NCBI GenBank assembly: GCA_902488725.1
Contig: CABTXO010000054.1
Coordinates: forward strand, 1 to 8,690
Length of the DNA: 8,690 nucleotides
Direction of reading: 5' to 3'
Origin: an uncultured Bacteroidales bacterium
Lineage (GTDB): Bacteria > Bacteroidota > Bacteroidia > Bacteroidales > UBA932
Made by a program: the position numbers and the translations under genes. The notes below the pieces were generated by a model, which was given only the letters and a program-made list of their open reading frames with translations, had not been told where the DNA came from and made no database searches. Below, piece after piece: positions 6,495 through 8,690 of this stretch; position 1 is the first letter of the stretch; every line of letters begins with the position of its first letter.

Positions 6495-7364
6495 TCATGC
6501 CTCCCCCGGAACGTTTCCCAGATGAATATGCCGGATGCCCGCGGCCCGGGCGATGTCCCGCGCGCGGTGCAGGGTGGCGACCGGCGTCGCCGGGACCTCG
6601 CGCATCCGGTACTGCGGGAAGAAGCGGCTGAAATGCAGCGGACAATCCCGGAAACCATTGTCTGCAAGCCATTTGCAGAGTTCCGTCAGTTGTTCCTCCG
6701 AATCGTTGATGCCCGGGATCACCAGGTTCGTGATCTCCAGTTCCACCGGCGCATCCCGGAGTATCTCCAGCGACCGCTGCACCGGAGCGAGGGTCGCTCC
6801 GCAGATCCGGCGGTACGTCTCGTCGTTGAGCGATTTCAAGTCGATGTTCGCGGCATCCAGGAAAGGCGCAAGTTCCCGCAGCGGCTCGGCATTGATGTAG
6901 CCTGCCGAAACGAGGATGTTCTTGAGTCCGCGTGCATGTGCCAGCGAAGCGATGTCATAGGTGTACTCCCACCAGGTCAGGGGCTCGGTGTAGGTGTAGG
7001 CGATCGAGGGCCAGCCGCCCTTCAGGCAGGCGCGGACGACATTCTCCGGCGACCAGGTCTCCGGCTCGGGCGCATCCGACTGGGAGATCTCCCAGTTCTG
7101 GCAACCCAGGCACCGCAGGTTGCAGCCGCGGCAGGCCAGCGACAGACAGCAGGTGCCGGGCAGGAAATGGTTCAGCGGTTTCTTCTCCACCGGATCGACC
7201 GCCAGGGCGCAGGGATGCCCGTAGACAGAAGACCAGAGGGCCCCGTCCCGGAACACCCGGCTCCGGCAGAGGCCCCGCTGCCCCTCCCGGAGGCGGCAAG
7301 CGTGCGGACAGAGGTCGCACTTCGCGCCCTCCCCCTCCGGATGCCAGTATCTTGCCTTTTCCAT
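6495..7364 (-). CDS. amrS: AmmeMemoRadiSam system radical SAM enzyme (AmrS-like)
   Basis: Radical S-adenosylmethionine enzyme of the AmmeMemoRadiSam system, whose reaction is not known. The N-terminal cysteine cluster CDLCPHAC...GLC (C16, C19, C23, C33) and the segment VDPVEKKPLNHFLPG are specific to this family. The 4Fe-4S motif CNLRCLGC (C81, C85, C88) is an intact CxxxCxxC and is followed by QNWEIS. Further family blocks are TYTEPLTWWEYTYD, SAGYINAEPL, AANIDLKSLNDETYR, LEITNLVIPGINDSEEQL and PLHFSRFFPQYRM. The 289-residue protein ends at HLGNVPGEA. Family members I recall run on for some 40-50 residues with a CP-C pair after this GNVPG motif; that tail is missing, and neither other frame downstream restores it. 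The start ATG is 12 nt after the stop of the Memo-AMMECR1 fusion gene, so the two form an operon; the HTH regulator follows at 58 nt. The alternative name, pyruvate-formate-lyase-activating-like, is less precise. Confidence 0.93.
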   Translation of the reverse strand: MEKARYWHPEGEGAKCDLCPHACRLREGQRGLCRSRVFRDGALWSSVYGHPCALAVDPVEKKPLNHFLPGTCCLSLACRGCNLRCLGCQNWEISQSDAPEPETWSPENVVRACLKGGWPSIAYTYTEPLTWWEYTYDIASLAHARGLKNILVSAGYINAEPLRELAPFLDAANIDLKSLNDETYRRICGATLAPVQRSLEILRDAPVELEITNLVIPGINDSEEQLTELCKWLADNGFRDCPLHFSRFFPQYRMREVPATPVATLHRARDIARAAGIRHIHLGNVPGEA

Positions 7365-7376
7365 ATTCCTGAAAAA

Positions 7377-8690
7377 TTATTCTCCGAACACGATGGCTTC
7401 GTAGGTGTACAGTTCCGCGTCCTTCCAGCCGTCCCAGCCGATGCCGGCCTTGTCGCGTGCGCAGTGCCCCAGGAACTCTTCCTTCGTCCAGTCCACCTCC
7501 TGCGCCACCTGCGGGAGGAAAGTGCCGCTGCGGCCGCCCTTCACGATGTAGATGCCGTCGCGTCCATAGCGGAACTCGTCGATGGAATGAATACGCCGGA
7601 GCGGAGTCAGGACGGAGATCTCAAGCTGCACTTCCGGGAGTTCCGAAGCCTGCAGCGAGGGGAAGCGGGGATCGTCGAAGGCAGCCGCCCGCGCCATCCG
7701 TTCCACCAGCCGGTACAGCGGCGCGTCCTCCCCGAAAGTCCCGATGCAGCCCCGCAGCCGCCCGTCCCGGTGGAGGGTCACGAAGGCCCCGCAGGGTGTC
7801 TTCAGGGCCGGACCGAGGGCTGTCGTATCCAATTTCTTCGAGGGGTCGAACGCAGATTCGATACTGCCCCGGGCAATCCGCAGCAGCGCCTGTCTGTCGG
7901 CCTCCGAAAGTACGAACGCATCCGGGGCACCGGCTTGCTCCCGGACGGCGAAGGCGTTGTAACCGATGCCCTGGTCCCGGCCGCCGTAGGGAGAATCCCC
8001 GGAATTCCGGTAGGCGGTCTTTTCGATGACAAGCTCCTCGCCCTCCAGCAACATCAGCAGAACGGCGATGGCGCACTGGCCGCAGGCGCTCGTCTCCAGC
8101 CCGGGATAGGCCGCCTTGTCATTCTCCGCAAGCGCGGTCGCCAGGGCCTCCAGCTTCCCGGTCAGGATCGCGTCCGCCATCCGGGCATCCGCCTTGCAGG
8201 CATCGGAATAACCCGGATAATGCGAGAAATCGGTGCTGATGACGAACAGGTTCCGTTCGTTCCAGTACGGCTTCAGGGCCTCGGCGATGGAACGCAGCAC
8301 GCTCATCCGCTGCGTCCCGATGAGGATCGGCACCACGGGCGGGACCTCTCCGAACCGGTGCTGCAGGAACGGCAGCTGGACTTCCAGATCGTGTTCCCGC
8401 AGATGCGCGGCGCGGACGTACCGTAAGGGAGAAATGCCTGCCAGTTTGCGGCAGGTTGCGGCATCGATGCGCACCTCGCCCAGCGGTGTCCGCCACCGGC
8501 CATATTCCGTGTCCACCGAGGCTCCGTCCACGGGAGCGCGGTGGGTCGGCCCGATCAGAAAGATCCGGTCGTATCGGGCCTTCGAGGGGATGCGGGAATA
8601 GGCCGACGCGGCGACGGCCCCGGAAAACACGTAGCCGGCATGGGGCACGACGAGGGCGCGCACGGCAGGGGCGGCGGGGAGGCGGGGGGG
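7377..8690 (-). CDS. Memo-AMMECR1 fusion protein (AmmeMemoRadiSam proteins B and A), N-terminus outside window
   Basis: Two-domain fusion of the Memo family (AmmeMemoRadiSam protein B) and the AMMECR1 family (protein A). The frame is open to the window edge; the GTG at 8663 is probably an internal valine, since PAAPAVRALVVPHAGY continues a normal Memo sequence and about 30-40 residues should lie outside. Counting from that valine codon, the Memo domain (about 1-240) keeps the predicted metal-site residues: H8 in VPHAGY, H41 in IGPTH, H148 in STDFSHY and C194 in ETSACG, plus EHDLEVQLPF. These match the conserved His/Cys of the family's dioxygenase-like fold. The AMMECR1 domain (about 253-428) carries the hallmark GRLRGCIGTF (301-310), AAFDDPRF, LEISVLTP and VKGGRSGTFLPQVA. 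The protein has no signal peptide in the part seen. It is followed at 12 nt by the radical SAM gene. Cellular role is unknown for all three families, though their co-occurrence is well established. Confidence 0.92.
   Translation of the reverse strand, partial: PPRLPAAPAVRALVVPHAGYVFSGAVAASAYSRIPSKARYDRIFLIGPTHRAPVDGASVDTEYGRWRTPLGEVRIDAATCRKLAGISPLRYVRAAHLREHDLEVQLPFLQHRFGEVPPVVPILIGTQRMSVLRSIAEALKPYWNERNLFVISTDFSHYPGYSDACKADARMADAILTGKLEALATALAENDKAAYPGLETSACGQCAIAVLLMLLEGEELVIEKTAYRNSGDSPYGGRDQGIGYNAFAVREQAGAPDAFVLSEADRQALLRIARGSIESAFDPSKKLDTTALGPALKTPCGAFVTLHRDGRLRGCIGTFGEDAPLYRLVERMARAAAFDDPRFPSLQASELPEVQLEISVLTPLRRIHSIDEFRYGRDGIYIVKGGRSGTFLPQVAQEVDWTKEEFLGHCARDKAGIGWDGWKDAELYTYEAIVFGE

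Noticed and set aside
6437..6667. An in-frame extension of 77 codons upstream of the HTH regulator, overlapping the radical SAM gene.
   Set aside because: The extension is arginine- and serine-rich in the overlap and would bury the lipoprotein signal that begins at 6436. The downstream ATG gives a proper N-terminus.
5817..8426. An 869-codon open frame on the plus strand spanning parts of the regulator, radical SAM and Memo-AMMECR1 genes.
   Set aside because: It is antisense to three well-recognised genes. Its product is arginine- and proline-rich without any family motif, as expected of a complementary frame in G+C-rich DNA.

Overview
The window reads as a chromosomal segment of a G+C-rich member of the Bacteroidales. 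The evidence is a SusD-family lipoprotein, a CarboxypepD_reg-like secreted protein, an outer-membrane barrel of the Bacteroidetes type, a membrane-anchored HTH regulator of a Bacteroidetes-only style, and a promoter matching the Bacteroidales TTTG / TAnnTTTG consensus. The high G+C suggests a Rikenellaceae (Alistipes-like) host, but that is inference; nothing here fixes the genus.

Layout. On the plus strand, 2..1303 is the 3' part of a susD/ragB-type gene whose 5' end, and probably a susC partner, lie left of the window. Everything else is on the minus strand. Reading right to left: a Memo-AMMECR1 fusion (8690..7377, N-terminus outside the window), then 12 nt later a radical SAM enzyme (7364..6495). 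Together these form an AmmeMemoRadiSam module, widely conserved but of unknown function. After 58 nt comes a lipoprotein-anchored, single-TM, LuxR-like HTH regulator (6436..5480). An AT-rich gap of about 100 nt with an inverted repeat precedes a TonB-receptor-like outer-membrane barrel (5374..3308), a secreted CarboxypepD_reg-like protein (3222..2002) and, 11 nt further on, a free methionine-(R)-sulfoxide reductase of the GAF fold (1990..1514). Last is a tRNA-Val(GAC) (1447..1370) with its own promoter. A 14-bp hairpin terminator lies between this tRNA and the oncoming susD gene and probably serves both.

Working model. There are two or three minus-strand transcription units: the AmmeMemoRadiSam pair, possibly with the regulator as third gene; the envelope cluster of barrel, CarboxypepD_reg-like protein and sulfoxide reductase; and the tRNA. 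The regulator lies between the first two and could control either. The most open biology is the AmmeMemoRadiSam module, whose radical SAM partner here has a short C-terminus, followed by the compact transmembrane regulator. No phage, IS element, CRISPR array or toxin-antitoxin pair is seen. No gene-free stretch exceeds about 210 bases, and the longest gap (1304..1513) is filled by the terminator, the tRNA and its promoter.
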